From Silene conica (Eukaryota; Streptophyta; Magnoliopsida; Caryophyllales; Caryophyllaceae), in contig CM055312.2 in NCBI GenBank assembly GCA_029255685.2, forward strand, positions 15,090,649-15,154,648: DNA of 64,000 bases, written 5' to 3'. Both the position numbers and the translations under genes were made by a program. Positions within the stretch are counted from its first letter, which is position 1; the number at the start of each line of letters is the position of its first letter. This document shows, piece by piece, positions 23,580 to 35,175 of this stretch. The notes beneath the pieces were generated by a model. The model ran no database searches. It was not told where the DNA came from and saw only the letters and a program-made list of their open reading frames with translations.

Positions 23580-24440
23580 TAGAATCAACCGTTTCTTTGA
23601 AAAACCCTAACCTATAAACATTTTCTCGTACAACTCAAATCACACTCTCAAACATCGGCGAGTAAACCACCCCCAAGACACTCACCTCCTCCCTTGAGAT
23701 CTATCTACCCCCATGCCTAAACAAATCCACACATTCAATGTAAAATCAACCTTTATCCTAATAATAAGACAATGTCCCAGTGTAGAGAATTAGTTGAAAA
23801 TATGGAGGAAAAAAAGAAAATTGAATTATAATAAATTATGATCAAAAACAATTTTGATCTTTTTACGGGTTTCTTTATTTATCTCGGAAACACCTTTAAT
23901 TTGTCATTACTTTGTTGTTTATGAAATATCTTCTAATACTTACTTACGTTTCATCTCATCAACACAATTATTTCACTTAACTCACAAACATCGTTGTGTT
24001 CTTTATTATTTATATTTATATTTATATTTATACTCTTCAAATCGAAATTTGATAACTCAATTAACCAACATGACCATCAAAATCATCAAATGTATCCTTG
24101 AACATCCTAAGTCTATCGAGTTTTGCTTGTACTGCTCAATTTACCAAATCACACTCTTAACCGTTAGAGAGTAACCATATCTCTTCAGACACTTACCTCC
24201 TCTCCCAAAACCTATTTACCCCCAACCCCGTAAAAAATACGGCAGACTAAAAAACAATGACCCATCTATAAAGAATAAGGTGAAAATATGCATGCGGAAA
24301 AAATATTTTGTTGTTTATAAAATACCTGTTAATACCCATTAAAAATATATGTCAGCCACTCAATTATTCCACTTGACCTATCTACATCATTATTGTGGTC
24401 TTTAATATTTATATTTATACTCCTTACATTGAAATTTGGC
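23580..24440. repeat. Two-copy direct repeat, about 500 bp spacing
   Basis: Phrases near 23630-23720 (ATCACACTCT, GAGTAAACCA, ACACTCACCTCCTC) recur near 24145-24230 (ATCACACTCT, GAGTAACCAT, ACACTTACCTCCTC). The following AATGTCCCA...TGAAAATATG block recurs at 24258-24297. The ORF at 23854-24174 spans it and shows no domain. Confidence 0.6.
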
Positions 24441-24571
24441 ATTTTTTTGGAATTACCTAAAGTATAATATATTTGTCATTTGTCTTATTTTCTTTTTTAC
24501 TTAATTAAAGAAATTCTCTCATTTTCTTCGCACAGCCACAATTTGTTAATTAGAAGGGGTATTTATTTTAA

Positions 24572-25316
24572 GGCTCCGTTTGGCAAACCATTTTAGCTAC
24601 CTGATTTGCCTGAAGTAACTTTTTTGCCAAAACAATCAGGTAGCTTATTATTTTAGGAGTGTTTGGCAACTACCTGTTTTGACTGAAAAGGGATGAAAAA
24701 GGTACCTGAAATAAAAAGCTACCTCATGTAGCATTTGACAAATCAGGTACCTGATTCATTTTTATTTACCTATTCTACCCTCGGATCTTATGACGTTAAT
24801 TAAATGGGTATTTACCTTACGTAAACTTAATTAATTTTTTTTTGTGTATGACTTTGATAGAAAACTAATTTAATTTGTGAATAGTTATATATTAATTTGA
24901 ATTTTATTTTTACCGAATAGTTATATATTAATTTGTGAAATTCTTTGGGCATGAATCATGTGTATATAAAAACTAGTAGTTGAAGCTATTCTTATAACTT
25001 GATTTTAATGGCCAATTCATTCGAAACAGTGTGCATGAAGAAATCATGGAAGTAGCAATGCAGGCATTTTCCAGTATCATTTTAAGTGCACAATTCTATT
25101 CATAAGTTACTACTCTATTTGTTTCGGTCATTTGTTTACAATAATAAACCATGTTTTTTTACGTCATTTTGTCAAATATCAGCTACCTTTTCAGCTAGTT
25201 TCCAAACAGTTTTAACAAAAATCAGCTACCTTATCATGTCTTAATTTTCAGGTACCTTTTCAGCTACCTTTTTCAGGTTTCAGCTACCTTTTCAGCTAAT
25301 TTTGCCAAACAGACCC
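24572..25316. mobile_element. PIF/Harbinger-like MITE, 745 bp
   Basis: The ends read GGCTCCGTTTGGCAAA and (reversed) GGGTCTGTTTGGCAAA, flanked by TAA (24569-24571 and 25317-25319). The subterminal parts are packed with CAGCTACCTTTT and related repeats on both sides. No transposase. The TIR has three mismatches in 16, so the copy is older than the one at 21536. Confidence 0.75.
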
Positions 25317-25319
25317 TAA

Positions 25320-25933
25320 ATTTAAGAAGTGTAAAATAATATGTAAAACATAAAAACATAACACATAAGGGAAAATTAACAAATTTGTCTAATATTCCCG
25401 AGTGGAATGATTTTTTACCAATTTAAATGTTAAGACGAAGACAAACCAAGTTAGTTCTTTCTTACGCTTTTCCATTCTCATTTTTAATAGAAATGTTGAG
25501 TAAAGTTAATAAACTTAAATCGTAAGTATATAAATATTAAAGGATATTGATAAATTATTTTCTAACTCATTTCACATTTTCATTTTTAATCGAAACATTA
25601 AATGAAGTTGATAGCCTTAAATAGTAAGTATACAAGCCTTAAAGAATAATAATGTAAATCTAATAAGAAATTTTAAAAATCAACTATTTTCTAATACTTA
25701 TAAATATTGTAAATAATTTATTTATTATTTATTTATATTTCTATTTCTAATATGAAATTGTAAATAATTAACTAATTCTCATTTCTAATAGGAAAATTGC
25801 ATTCCTATTTCTAATAGAAAAAATGTAAATAATTAATTATCTCCTAATTTTTCATTTTAGTAGAAAAATTGAAAATAAATCATTATTTATTAATAGTATT
25901 GTTTCGTAAAAGTTGGAGACTAAATGTACAAGC
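25320..25933. other. AT-rich stretch, no gene recognised
   Basis: Contains imperfect repeats of TTTCTAATAG and AAATTGTAAATAATTA (25680-25880) and nothing else supportable. It ends at the Athila-type LTR. Confidence 0.5.
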
Positions 25934-27729
25934 TGATGCCTGTCGTTGTAGACACCAAAAATAAACCTAATGAACTACTAACCTAAGCTAGTGGCAAATA
26001 GGGTCGATTCCTCAGGGAGGCTAACTGTCAACTATTAGTCTTTAACTGTAGGTCACAATTGGGGTTTAAAAAGCTGTTAACTAAACTATGAGATAAAGGA
26101 TGAGAAAAAGGTCTAAGAAAAAGATAGCAAACACGGAATGAATACGAATTAATTCAAGAGAAAGGAAAATATGCTGGGAACTCAGGTCATTTAGTCATAT
26201 GCATTATCGGTATAACTGGGCTGGGCAGTTTATTGGTAGGAAAGGCTGGGTCATTACAGTCACGTCTCAAACCCGACTATACCTTCCGGTCTTAAGTCGC
26301 CCTAAGGTCGTTTTTGCTTGACTTCTGCCCTCACAAAAACTAATTAAAATAATTAAGCAAGTCTTACCCTTCCAACCTTCCGGTCTAGGTCGGGGTTTAA
26401 CTAAACGTATGGTCTCATGCGTGCACTCACTCAACCAAACACAAAATAAATTGCTTAACGATAATACCTACCATAAACTTCCCATCCCGATTACCATCTA
26501 TCATGCAATAGACACAAATTCCCTCATCCTGGCATATTAAGCAAGTTAGCTACTCATGGCGTAAATGAATACGAAAACAAAACACATATTAACATGTGAC
26601 ATGATGATAAGGGATAAAATCAGGTTGTAATTATAGCAAGGAACAAGGGCTGTAAAAACGAAAACAAATAAGCAAGGGCACGAATTCCGAGACTTTAAAA
26701 CAGAAGCAAGGGGGCGCGATTTAGAGCATGAAAATTGATGCAAATTATGGATTCAAGGTAGTATAAATATGTGACGAAACTAAATGATATCAGAAGTGAT
26801 AAGGGAGAAGGGAAACAGAAGCAAAACGTGATGAACGAAGACGAAAAACAGGGATGAAACAGACGGAGAAACGGAGTGCAAAAACAGAGTGTACAAGCAC
26901 GATAATTACGGCATATGAGAGACGAAAATAAAACAGAATGAACAAGATGACAATAACAATAAAAACAGTAAGAAAAGGATTGAGAAAGAAAGATTACAAG
27001 CAAAAGAATCCGGCTTAAGAATAAGAACGATACAATCCTTGAGTTTGAAGAGGAAGAACACTAAACTAAAAGAGAATTTTTATTGAACAGAAAAGTGACG
27101 GCTAAGAGTAGAAATGAGAGTTCTGTAAAAAGATAATTTAAGCTAATGAACTCATAAACGAGTTCTTAAATAGAACATAAAAACAAAACTGCTGTAAATC
27201 CTCAAGAAAACGAAGAGACAACGATAAAACTCTCGATCGAGAGAAAATGTTCCTCGATAGAGAGAAACCTCATCCAAACTGGTCGATCGAGAAAGTCATG
27301 GCTCTCGATCGATCTCTTCTCTCGCAAAACTACTCGATCGATCATCAAAGCAATCGATCGAGACCTTGGAACCCTTGATTCTTCTCGATCGAGCACAGGA
27401 CAGCTCGATCGAGGCTTTTTCTCCTCGAAAGGGTCTTCGATTGGCCTTAAAGTGGTCGATTTCCTTGACTTTGTTCCTTTGGTGGTTGATAACACTCCTC
27501 ACGCTTCTCTATGAACGCACCACCGTCTTTGTTTTTTCATCATCTACCAAAATGCAACACTTGAGGTAGAAAAAGCTCGGTTTCTGCTACATTTCGGTTC
27601 AATACTGCAAAACAACAATACAAACACAAAGTAGCATACGCGGGGCATAAAGTGATAATAAAATCACCTATTTGTATGAAAATGTGTGCCAAAATGGGAC
27701 TAAAAAGTCTATAACAAATGCACACATCA
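25934..27729 (-). repeat. Athila-type 3' LTR (1796 bp)
   Basis: The plus strand starts TGATGCCTGTCG and ends GCACACATCA, so the ends form TGATG...CATCA. Next to it (27730 on) is AACTTCCCCAAACC, a reversed polypurine tract, which fixes the inner boundary. The partner LTR is not in the window, so the outer boundary rests on the TGATG end alone. The overlapping ORFs at 26546-27767 are frames within the LTR. Confidence 0.7.
27232..27413. repeat. CTCGATCGAG palindrome cluster A (in LTR)
   Basis: About eight full or one-mismatch copies of CTCGATCGAG in 180 bp, spaced 15-30 bp, including CTCGATCGAT and ATCGATCGAG variants. Confidence 0.9.
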
Positions 27730-29398
27730 AACTTCCCCAAACCGAACATTTGCTTGTCCTCAAGCAAACTAAATGCAAACTAAGGACCTAATGGATGGAG
27801 TAAGACTCAAAGCTACTAAATAGTCAATGCCCAACACTTAAATGCACAAAATCAACCAATGCCAATATTAGAAAAGATCGAACGAATTTATACATACCAT
27901 GGAAAACATGTTAGACTTTCGACCTTGCAAGACTCGTATAATTTCGGACTCTCCCGGAATCTCTCTTCTCTCAGCAAGCAAATGGTAAATTATATGTGTA
28001 GAAGAGAAGAAGAAAGTATAGACTCTCGCCTAAACTACTACGAACAAGACATGCATGCAAGACTAGTATGAATAAAGATTTCAAGCACCGTACACACGCA
28101 CAACCACCGTCAATGTCCATTACACGCCGAACTATTGAAAATTTGGGAATGTGAGGTCAAGTGGGATAGAAGGGGCAAGACAAGTATGGATATGTGCGGG
28201 TTAAAGCCAAGCTAGAACCTACAAACCAAATTAACACGCATCTCGATCTTCCGACTAAACAATAAGCACAATGTCTTTTTCACTAGGCAAACATATCACA
28301 AAACCCACATTATTTCTCCAACCGACAACCGAATTATTTGATTTTTCAATTTTTTTCAATTTTTCCTGAATTCTTTCTCTATTTTTTTTCTCGGTTGTTA
28401 AGTGGTTTCTCATTCCTCTCGATCGACCAAAAATGGCGTTCGATCGAGGACTTTTCACTCCAGAATTTTCGATCGAGAAAAATGCTCTCGATCGAGAACA
28501 TATTTTCCCACAACCTCTCGATCGAGCATGTTATTACCAAAAACCCCTCGATCGAGCTTCAAATGCTCTCGATCGAGCAAAACTCAGCAAAATTCATCCA
28601 ACTTCCCTTTGCACGCACTCCAAAACATCAGAAACATGCCAAAACTGATACGACATGGTAAATTCCTTCACTACTTCCTAGCTCAGCATAATGGTAGGCA
28701 AAATATAGGATGTAGTTAAGGACAAGAGGCAATTATGGCTTAAAAGTGGAGCTAAATGAGCAAACGAGGAAGGGGGTGATGCAATAGTTCTCCAAACGTG
28801 TAATACCGACCTCTAACCGGTGCGTGTAGGTAATACATGCAAAACATGAAATGCAGGGAGTACTACTCACAATGCTAATATAACTGGTCATAGATGTCAC
28901 AAGTTTAAGGCTCTAAACTTAGAATGTGTAGTAGGTTGCCAAAACTACGAGTCAAGTCTAATGGTCTAACATAAAATCCACGACAAAATTCGAGATAACG
29001 CTCAAAACTCGCTAGGCATAGATTGAAAAGGCATGGCATGACATATATTTGACTATAAAAGCTCTATCATCATCGAAATACTCCAATCCGACTCGACTAG
29101 ATGCAAAAGTAAACATGATTTTTTTTGGATTTGCCAAATTTTTGAAATTTACATGAAAGCAATAAACGTGAATGCAAAACTAGATGCAAATGCAGGCGCA
29201 AAAGGATGCATACCCTCCCCAAACCAAAACAGACAACGCCCTTGTTGTCCTCACAACACAAAAACCAACAAGCAAGGGATAAGGGTTAACAACCTAATAC
29301 ATGTTCCTAAAAATAGAAAATAAAAACTAAAAAGATGGAAGAAAAAGAACGGTACTTCGAAATTGGCTTCCTCAAACCAACACCAAACTAGGGGAGCC
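27730..29398 (-). other. 3' untranslated region of the Athila-type element
   Basis: No coding. It opens with a reversed polypurine tract (27731-27743, CTTCCCCAAACC with flanks) and ends near a second related tract (29214-29226, CCTCCCCAAACC); both are followed by a TTGTCCTCA phrase. Palindrome cluster B lies inside. The ORFs at 28255-28719 overlap each other in three frames across the palindromes and are not genes. Confidence 0.65.
28418..28577. repeat. CTCGATCGAG palindrome cluster B
   Basis: About seven copies (CTCGATCGAC, TTCGATCGAG, CTCGATCGAG) in 160 bp. Three overlapping reading frames across it are an effect of the palindrome. Confidence 0.9.
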
Positions 29399-31516
29399 CT
29401 AATCATCACCACCAGGCGCCTCCTCCTCTCTATATGTGGGATCCTGCTTATCTTCTCTAGTAGCTTGCCTCGCTGCTGCCTCTGCACGTAGCCGAACCTC
29501 CCTCTCTACCGGTGTCTCCTCCCTCTCCTCATCAGATGAAGAAGAGGAAGGGTACCCACCCTCTGGGTATCGATAGAAAGAGGGATGAACCCAGCCCTCT
29601 AGAAGGGGACGTGGTGCGCGGACGTAATCCTCATAAATAAGGAACAAGGCCAAAGCCTGTTCCCGGCGCATCTCTGTGAGGTACCTGCAAATGTAATCAA
29701 GCACGAGATCACGACGCCCTTGGTCTGAGACCGCAGGCGCCTCAAGGGCGGGAGGTAAAACAAAATTGGGAGGATAGACCATCCCAGAAGGAGTAGGAGT
29801 GGGGGTAGGTGTAGGTGTGTGAGTGGTAGTGGTAGTGGGAGTGAGTGATGGTGTAGGCATGAAGGTGAACGCGGACATGGACGTGGACGCGTGTCCAGCC
29901 TGAGTCGGGGTCTGAGTCTGGGAAGACTGCCCAATCTCGCGCTTCCTCTTCTTGTTAGAAGAAGAGGGGGGTGCGGTGGTGAAGGTGAGGTGATAGGTGG
30001 TCGGAGTCGGTCTTGCTCCCTTGACTGTAGGGAGCGTTAGGAGACGAGGAAGCGGTGGCGCAAGGTAAGGTCACGGACGGGAAGCCACAAACCTTCCATG
30101 TCATGCCATCTAACCACCTAAAAACATGAATGGCCTCAATGTCGAGACGGTCAATCTCTCCCACCAATCTAGTGGTCTCAAGGTCGGCAGGGTAAAGCCG
30201 ACGGAGGATCCTAGTGACCAATCCGTCACAGACCACAACAGTCTTGACCTTCTTCCCAATACCACCCCAATATTGAGCGACAAAGTAAGAAATGTTAAGA
30301 ACAAACGGGGTACGTGAATCAATGTTCAGGTACCCAACCTAAATCGCAAGCTCAATGTTGGTGATGTTATTGGGCTCAGGTCGCCCAAAGAGTGTCTCTC
30401 CTAAGAGTCGGAAGAATTAACGAGGGGCAGGGGCATGGACATGGGCTCCCTTCCGAGAAGAGAACGGTGTGTGAGAAAGGGCAGCCCATAGCTGAGGTAC
30501 AAGCTTCCTAGGAGGCTCTATAAGTCCATCACTAACGAGGCCTAATGCCTCCCCAAACTGCCCCAAGGTCCAGTCATGCGACTCATTCAGGAGTCGAAAA
30601 GAAATGCAGGGGCGACTGTGGTCTTGCCTATAGCGGCCAGGGTCAAAGGTGAAGGAGCTAAAGAACTCATAAATAGGTCGATCGAATATGAGCTCCCCCA
30701 TCCCTATCAAACCTGACATCCCCGTCCCGTTCAGTAAACTACAAACCTCCTCAAAAATGTCTAGAGTCTCTAGGTCAGTAACCGCGAGGAAACGGGTCAG
30801 GGTGAGGGGAACAGATAAAAGAGGAGATAACCTAGTGCGGTGATCTGCTGAAATGAAACGTACCTCGGGTCGTCCTGGCAAAGAAGCGAGGTCTGTCCCC
30901 TCCTCGTAGTAACAATAGCCCTCGATGAGGTGGGCTCAGCAACATGAGCCGTAACAGCGACGGCCTCTGAAGTACGGGGCTCGGCAGTAGTGGCCCAATG
31001 AATAGTAGCAAGCTCAGTAGAAACGGAAGTAGAGCTCAGAATGGTGGACACAAGAGGCCTAGGAGTAGTGGTGGTAGTGGTAGGCTGAGGACGATGAACT
31101 AGAGGTGCTAGGCGAGGGTTAGGATACCTTGGGGTCGCACCCGCAGCAAGTAAAGGAAACACAGGGCGCAGACGGTCAGTGTCCTCACCATCATCAGAAT
31201 CTGTCTCGTCCTCTTCGGAGTCACTCTCCGACTCAGACTCCGCATCCTCCACCAAAACAGGGGCACTAGTAGTTGCTTGAGAAGCAACAGTACCCTCGAC
31301 AGAAAGTGCACCAGCAACAACCCCATCCCCAGGAGCTATGACGGTGTCAGTAGAGCCCGTCGCAACATCAGTAGCGGCAGCAGGGGGCTGCTCCGCGAGC
31401 TCGGTACTAGCAACAGAGTGTTGCTCTATTATATCTTGCACAACATTCGAGACGATAGCCTCGACAGTAATTTTGGGAGCAGGGGTGTTGTTAACGGGGT
31501 CCATAACTACAATCAA
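29399..31516 (-). pseudogene. Athila-type additional ORF (env-like position), broken into several frames
   Basis: Four consecutive minus-strand frames cover one coding region. 31516-30797 has an acidic, Ser/Thr-rich start with SESESDSEEDETDSDDGED. 30881-30417 has the best conserved core, with ELIFDRPIYEFF and FRLLNESHDWTLGQFGEALG. 30236-29955 has LVGEIDRLDIEAIHVFRWLD, and 29878-29399 has a Pro/Thr-repeat tail. The core resembles the plant retrotransposon protein found in Athila ORFs downstream of pol. Its biochemical role is unknown and no transmembrane segment is evident. Frameshifts, or introns I cannot define, separate the parts. The promoter would be the element LTR. Confidence 0.65.
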
Positions 31517-32370
31517 TCAAGTAAAATAACCGAAATCAGCATGTGAAATTCGAAGTTCAAGCTCCCTAATCCTAAACACCCTAAATCTCGAAAATAATGG
31601 GAATGGGGGTGTTAAATAAGGACAAAGGGAGAAGGAATACTTACTTGATGATGATGATGTGAATACCCACTAATCTGCAAACAAACGAAACAAAAACCCA
31701 AAATTCGAAAATTTCGAATCCTAAACCCTAAAATGCCGAACAGTTCAAATTAAGCACAAGATGGGGTTTTTCGAAAGGGCTTTTGGTGAAATTGAAGTAA
31801 TTAGATAATGGGTAAAACTATTTAGTGATTTAATTGGGCAAAAAGTAGCTAAATTGCAGATGTGGCCGAAAAATCGAAAAAATTAGGGAAGAACTAAAAC
31901 TTCCGATCGAGGGAAATGAAGACAAAAGGGTGAAAAATTTCTTTTATAGCCCGATAAGGTTCTCGATCGAGAGAAATTTCCTCTCGATCGAGAAATTTTT
32001 ACCTGAAATCTCCTCGATCGAGAAAAGTGACTTCTCGGTCGAGAAAAGTCTGACCTTCGATCTCCCTTTCTCTCGATCGAGGAATAAATCCCTTGATCGA
32101 GAACTTCTTTTCTCCAAAATGCTCGATCGAGAAGAATATTCCTCTCGGTCGAGCACTTTTTCAGCTGGGCACGCACTTTGATGGATTTCTGTTGGGTGCG
32201 GCTTTAATGTACCTGCAAAAAGCTCAAATACAGTATCCCAAAAATCAAAAAATTTGTTCCGAGTCTACCAAAAGAGTCTAAACTAACCACTAGTGTCTAA
32301 GTACGGATGTCCTAACAAAACAAATCCAAAACAAGTTCAAAACACAAATCAAAAGAATAAAAATTGTCTA
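31517..32370 (-). other. Non-coding stretch with palindrome cluster C; expected pol is absent
   Basis: Between the protease end and the extra ORF an Athila element should have about 3 kb of reverse transcriptase, RNase H and integrase. Here fewer than 900 bases remain and none of the pol motifs are present. The ORFs at 31883-32281 run through the palindromes. Confidence 0.7.
31903..32153. repeat. CTCGATCGAG palindrome cluster C
   Basis: About nine copies in 250 bp, including CTCGGTCGAG variants at two places. Spacing is 18-45 bp. Confidence 0.9.
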
Positions 32371-32530
32371 TTACAACTGGCACGGGGTTGCAAACCCGGC
32401 TAAGTTCCATGAAATCTTCTTGGCCATCCTTAGGCCTTTGATGTGACGAGCTACTTTCAGCTTTGTTGACTTCCACCTTCCTACGCCAAACCGGTGGTTC
32501 GCTCTCAGATTTCCGTTCCTCCTTAACTCC

Positions 32531-32873
32531 TTAAACAAAGTCGCTATGCTTTCTCGTTCTGTGAGCATGGCTCAAGTGCAAGGGTTTCCCAAGCTGGTCC
32601 TGTACATTTAAACACAGAAATACGGATCTCTTCTTGCTCTCAACACGAGGCAAAGGTGTTAGTGGAGTAGGAAGATTAATGACACGTGGGGGATCATCAA
32701 TAAGCATAGAATCATAAGGCGTTTCATCCATAGGAGTTGGGTCGGAATCTGAAGCACGAATGACATTACACTCAAGGATGCGCATGGGTCCTTTATGGGT
32801 CGCAGGTTGAGCAAAAATGAGTTCCTCACCCCCGACATTAAAAGTCAATGTGCGCAACCCAACATCCACAATA
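32531..32873 (-). pseudogene. Athila-type gag-pol, region after the protease core
   Basis: After the small solo LTR the frame continues with VDVGLRTLTFNVGGEELIFA and runs on to 32531. It is the normal continuation of the Athila protease ORF. The ORF ends before any reverse transcriptase motif. A nearby frame 32568-32371 is unassigned. Confidence 0.7.
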
Positions 32874-33135
32874 TGTAACACCCCAAGACTATGAAAGGAA
32901 AGTTGTCGCACATCGATAGAATGTGAGGCTTGTGATATGTTTATTATAGCTTCCACCCACCACTTAATAACAAGGCCTTGTGCTTTTGGGCTTAAGTGTT
33001 TATTATAGCTTCCACCCACCACTTAATAACAAGGCCTTGTACTTTTGGGCTTAAGTGAGGACAAATAATGGGCCCAAAAGTGCACACCCATCTTATTGGG
33101 TTTGAGTTACAACGGTGGCGGGTCGGGTTGTTACA
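32874..33135. mobile_element. 262 bp solo LTR (TRIM/SMART-size) inside the protease region
   Basis: Starts TGTAACACCCCAAG and ends GGGTTGTTACA, flanked by a perfect 5 bp duplication CAATA (32869-32873 and 33136-33140). It contains a near-perfect tandem duplication of about 60 bp (about 32939-32998 and 32999-33058, GTTTATTATAGCTTCCACCC...). Removing it restores continuity of the protease reading frame. Confidence 0.9.
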
Positions 33136-33140
33136 CAATA

Positions 33141-34193
33141 GCTTGGGCCGTATGTAAATATGGTCGTCCTAGAATGATAGGTGTATACGAGTCTTCAGGT
33201 ATATCGAGCACTACAAAGTCGACTGGTATAAAGAAACGTCCAATTTTACCGGAATGTCCCGTAGTACTCCTAAAGGTCGAGTTAATGATCTGTCGGCCAT
33301 GTGAACTGACATATTAGTGCAGTGAAACTGTGTGAATCCCAACCTCTTAGCTAAGGACAATGACATAACGCTAACACTAGCGCCTAAATCACATAAAGCC
33401 CTATCAATAAAGTGTAGTCCGATGTGGCATGGTATAGAGAAACTACTCGGGTCAGACAGTTTGGTCGGGGTTCGGTGTTGAAGGTGTGCGGAGCACTCCT
33501 CAGAAAACGCGACGGTCTCTATTTCACCCACTGAACGCTTACGCAATAAGATATCCTTCATGAACTTGAGAAAAGATGGTACCTTTTTAACCAAGTTATG
33601 GAAATGAATGTGTACGTTCAAGCCCTGAATGAGTTGACTGAATCGAGCGAACTCTGGCTCTATCTTTTTTGCTTTTATCAAACGTCCCGGGAAAGGAACG
33701 TGCTCATCGGAATTGTGTTTATGTGTATCACGGATCAACGCATTGTTCACAATCCTTTGGTTGGGAGGTCTCGATCGAGACTTTTCAGCCTCAAAACCTC
33801 TCGATCGAACATCATCAGCTTCCAAACTGCTCGATCAACCTTCTTCCTTTCTCGATCTAGCAGTTTCTTCCTCCATAGTGTTCGGTCGAACACTTCCTTC
33901 AGACAGGTTACTCGATCGAGAAGGTGATTGTTCTCGATCGAGTAGTTCTTCAGCAAAACCGCTCGATCGAGAGGCAGATTCCTATCGGTTGAGCACATCA
34001 ACAACATCAGCAACTCTTTTCTAATTTTTCGTACCTGAAATATCAACAAAAACAGTAGGATCAGTAGCTTTGACATCAGAATATGTATTTCCAGACCTTA
34101 GGGTCACCATGTTGAGAGTTTCTTTTCTCTTCTCGGATTGGGAAGGCAAATGTGTCGGTTGTCTTACGGATTGATTTGCAGCAAGTTGGGCTA
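33141..34193 (-). pseudogene. Athila-type gag C-terminus and aspartic protease
   Basis: 34193-34080 encodes the gag end (QLAANQSVRQPTHLPSQSEK, then VTLRSGN). Palindrome cluster D follows, then a 204-codon frame (33825-33211) with FPGRLIKAKKIEPEFARFSQ, a FLKDILLRKR run and CDLGASVSVMSLSLAKRLG, where D-L-G-A stands at the D-S/T-G-A active site (Leu replaces Ser/Thr, usual for Athila). IPVDFVVLDI and TPIILGRP follow in a shifted frame to 33141. The protease would mature gag and pol in virus-like particles. It is broken by a frameshift near 33230 and by the solo LTR. Confidence 0.82.
33770..33992. repeat. CTCGATCGAG palindrome cluster D
   Basis: About ten copies or one- to two-mismatch variants (CTCGATCAAC, CTCGATCTAG, TTCGGTCGAA, ATCGGTTGAG) in 220 bp, between the gag end and the protease. 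Here the array may be translated as a linker with LDR/SRS-like repeats. Confidence 0.88.
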
Positions 34194-35139
34194 TGTCACA
34201 CCCCCATTTATTTAGAGGCCTGAATTAGGACTTCCCCAAATAACCAAGGGTGTTACCATCTCGGATAACCAAGGTAGTAGATAACAAAGGGAAGAAACGC
34301 AGTACTTTATTAAGTAATTTTAAAGGCAAAAGAAAAAGAAGTCTCAAAAGTGTTATAACCGTCTCATAAAATAAAACAACAGTCTAGACAAGGTGAAAGA
34401 CTAAGTGACGTGATCTAGCACTAGCCAGGTCTGGTTCATAGCTTCTCCTCCCTTCCAGCTTCCACGAGTCTAAGACCTGTCATTCTGCTCCCCAATGAAT
34501 TGGATCAACGCAGACACATATAAACAAACAGGGTCAACACGAGGTTGAGTAGGTAATATAACCAAGACATGAAATAACACAATACGAATATCCTCCTTCT
34601 CCTCAACAATCACTTCTCCACTTCACCTCCAACACACCACACCTCCCATGGCCATATCACAAGTCCCTTATCACAAGACCCATATCACAAGACCCATTTC
34701 ACAAGCCCCGTTCTCCACGATAATCAATAGTTATCAATCAATCACGATACAACCAAAATTAAATATATCAATCATATAATGAGTGACCTCATGTCATAAC
34801 ACAACCACAGACATAAATATCCCCTACCTCAAAACTGCAGAAGACAACGTCAAATGAACAGCTGCTACTAGAAGTGTTCCACGCGGAAACCACCACCTAA
34901 ACATATATTATATAACGAATTAAAATTCTTCCAAACCCTTTTATTACACTTACACTTACCATAAATGACAATTTTCTAAAAGCGAAAAGTTTCCCAAAGT
35001 GGAAACTTTCCCAAAAAGGAAATTTCTTAAAAATGAAACTCCCCCTCATAAAACATATCCCGACTCAACTTATTATATTAGCACAAAATATTAAGCAACA
35101 ATAATAATGAAACTTATAATAATAAAGAGACGAAAAATA

Positions 35140-35175
<36 letters not shown>

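Larger units (their letters stand above)
25934..34193 (-). mobile_element. Athila-type Ty3/gypsy retrotransposon, minus strand, pol deleted, interrupted at 34193
   Basis: The order on the minus strand is gag end and protease (34193-32531), no reverse transcriptase or integrase, an extra large ORF (31516-29399), a polypurine tract, then an LTR (27729-25934). The gag-to-protease linker has VTLRSGN, a mark of the Athila/Tat group, and the protease has IPVDFVVLDI and TPIILGRP. The extra ORF sits where Athila elements carry their env-like gene. At 34194 it is cut by element 3; the remaining gag, leader and 5' LTR would lie beyond the window. Four clusters of CTCGATCGAG palindromes are spread through it. 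Confidence 0.8.

Noticed and set aside
27232..27413. CRISPR-like array
   Set aside because: Plant nuclear DNA; the repeats are 10 bp palindromes with irregular spacing and no cas genes.
28338..28719. Three overlapping ORFs of about 70-107 codons
   Set aside because: They are all produced by the CTCGATCGAG palindrome array, which lacks stop codons in several frames; no family similarity.
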